Shown one piece after another: positions 13,235 through 13,499 of a stretch of 13,499 nt of DNA. Where the stretch lies: positions 1 through 13,499 of the forward strand of contig JAISTJ010000046.1 in NCBI GenBank assembly GCA_031272655.1, given 5' to 3'. The notes beneath the pieces are model-generated. The model was given only the letters and a program-made list of their open reading frames with translations. It was not told the DNA's origin and did no database searches. The translations under genes and the position numbers were made by a program. The DNA is from Tannerella sp. (GTDB lineage: Bacteria > Bacteroidota > Bacteroidia > Bacteroidales > Tannerellaceae). Each line of letters begins with the position of its first letter. Within the stretch, counting starts at the first letter, position 1.

Positions 13235-13375
13235 TTAGTATGTTAAATAGCTTATAATCAGCGAATTGCGGGGGGGGTAAATGCTTGATATACACGCAGT
13301 TAACTCGGCAGGCGCTTTAAGCGTCTGCAGGATAGTAGAAGTAGCGTTGTACCTGTGTGTAATAAGCATTCCCAT
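13235..13375 (-). CDS. Possible 46-codon leader ORF in the susC-like 5' region
   Basis: On the minus strand ATG 13375 opens a 46-codon frame ending in tandem stops (TAATAA). It starts about 18 nt after the transcription start predicted from the TATATTTG box, so it would be the first ORF on the susC transcript. The peptide (MGMLITHRYNATSTILQTLK at its start) has no recognised domain. Codons 33-36 (TAC CCC CCC CGC) contain a run of eight C. An open frame of this length can arise by chance, and the region also holds a hairpin, so a purely RNA-level role is possible. An internal ATG at 13369 is an alternative start. Confidence 0.3.
   Translation of the reverse strand: MGMLITHRYNATSTILQTLKAPAELTACISSIYPPRNSLIISYLTY
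13270..13277. repeat. Homopolymer G8 (C8 on the susC strand)
   Basis: A run of eight G on the plus strand, 122 bp upstream of the susC-like start and inside the possible leader ORF. Tracts of this length are prone to slippage. It is the longest G or C run I noticed in the window. Confidence 0.85.
13308..13328. other. Hairpin in the susC-like leader
   Basis: GCAGGCGC (13308-13315) and GCGTCTGC (13321-13328) form an 8-bp stem (one G-T wobble as written) around TTTAA. No T-run follows on the minus strand, so it is not a simple terminator. It sits inside the possible leader ORF. Confidence 0.5.
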
Positions 13376-13399
13376 AAAATAATCAATACATTTCGGCCA

Positions 13400-13429
13400 C
13401 AAATATACGAATAGTTTTTAATATACAAA
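13400..13429 (-). promoter_or_regulatory. Promoter of the susC-susD operon
   Basis: The minus strand reads TATATTTG at 13407-13400, a full TAnnTTTG match, with TTTG 18 bp upstream (13429-13426), slightly closer than usual. Transcription would begin near 13393, about 245 nt before the susC-like ATG. The rest of the gene-free stretch 13148-13399 holds the leader ORF, C8 tract and hairpin described separately; the last ~80 nt before the ATG are AT-rich with a weaker TATATTTA box. Confidence 0.5.
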
Positions 13430-13470
13430 CAAAATCCGGGATTTTTTTCAAAAAAATTTCTGAAAAATCG

Positions 13471-13478
13471 TACTTTTG
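13471..13478 (+). promoter_or_regulatory. Promoter -7 element of a divergent gene at the right edge
   Basis: TACTTTTG matches TAnnTTTG on the plus strand. An ATG occurs at 13495-13497, 16 bp further on, and may be the start of a gene continuing beyond the window; only five bases of it are visible, so its product is unknown. The core and following bases (TTTTGCGGTAAA) are identical to those at 8334-8345. Confidence 0.5.
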
Positions 13479-13499
13479 CGGTAAATTTTATTTTATGTT

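Noticed and set aside
13148..13399. A known riboswitch (for example cobalamin) in the susC leader
   Set aside because: I could not find the conserved boxes of any riboswitch class I know; only one 8-bp hairpin is clear.

Overview
The window looks like chromosomal DNA of a Bacteroidetes bacterium, most likely order Bacteroidales. The evidence is a RagA/SusC-RagB/SusD outer-membrane pair, lipoprotein signal peptides, and promoter cores of the TTTG / TAnnTTTG type that are peculiar to this phylum. Most start codons follow AT-rich sequence rather than a Shine-Dalgarno motif. I cannot name a genus. I see no tRNA, rRNA, CRISPR array, insertion sequence or phage gene.

Left part (1-2153, + strand): the 3' end of a GltA/NfnB-type flavoprotein is followed by a regulatory gap with phased A-tracts and a 12-bp palindrome. 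Next is a compact operon of an ECF sigma factor, a single-pass membrane protein in the anti-sigma position, and a small secreted protein of unknown function. The membrane protein has no visible FecR domain and the SusC-like receptor further right has no STN domain. The operon is therefore more likely a self-contained envelope-response unit than the regulator of the nutrient-uptake genes.

Middle (2160-5088): a SIS-domain sugar-phosphate isomerase (arabinose-5-phosphate isomerase type, no CBS domains) points left. Divergent from it is a thioredoxin-fold lipoprotein with no active-site cysteines. Then comes greA, with a textbook Bacteroidetes promoter and an unusually strong Shine-Dalgarno, in a likely operon with a HIT-family hydrolase.

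Right part (5116-13147, - strand): a polysaccharide-utilisation-type locus transcribed right to left. The order is SusC-like TonB-dependent transporter, SusD-like glycan-binding lipoprotein, then a 1050-residue lipoprotein joining a GH20 beta-N-acetylhexosaminidase to a second ~500-residue enzyme-like module. Together these fit capture, import and trimming of an N-acetylhexosamine-containing glycan. A perfect 14-bp hairpin follows susD, and the GH20 gene appears to have its own promoter. A back-to-back promoter faces the hairpin and could make a ~90-nt small RNA. The 5' leader of the susC-like gene is about 250 nt long and carries a possible 46-codon ORF with a run of eight C, plus a hairpin. 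A further divergent gene probably begins at the right edge.

The points most worth a second look are the susC leader ORF with its C8 tract, the putative sRNA between the GH20 and SusD genes, and the GH20 fusion protein.
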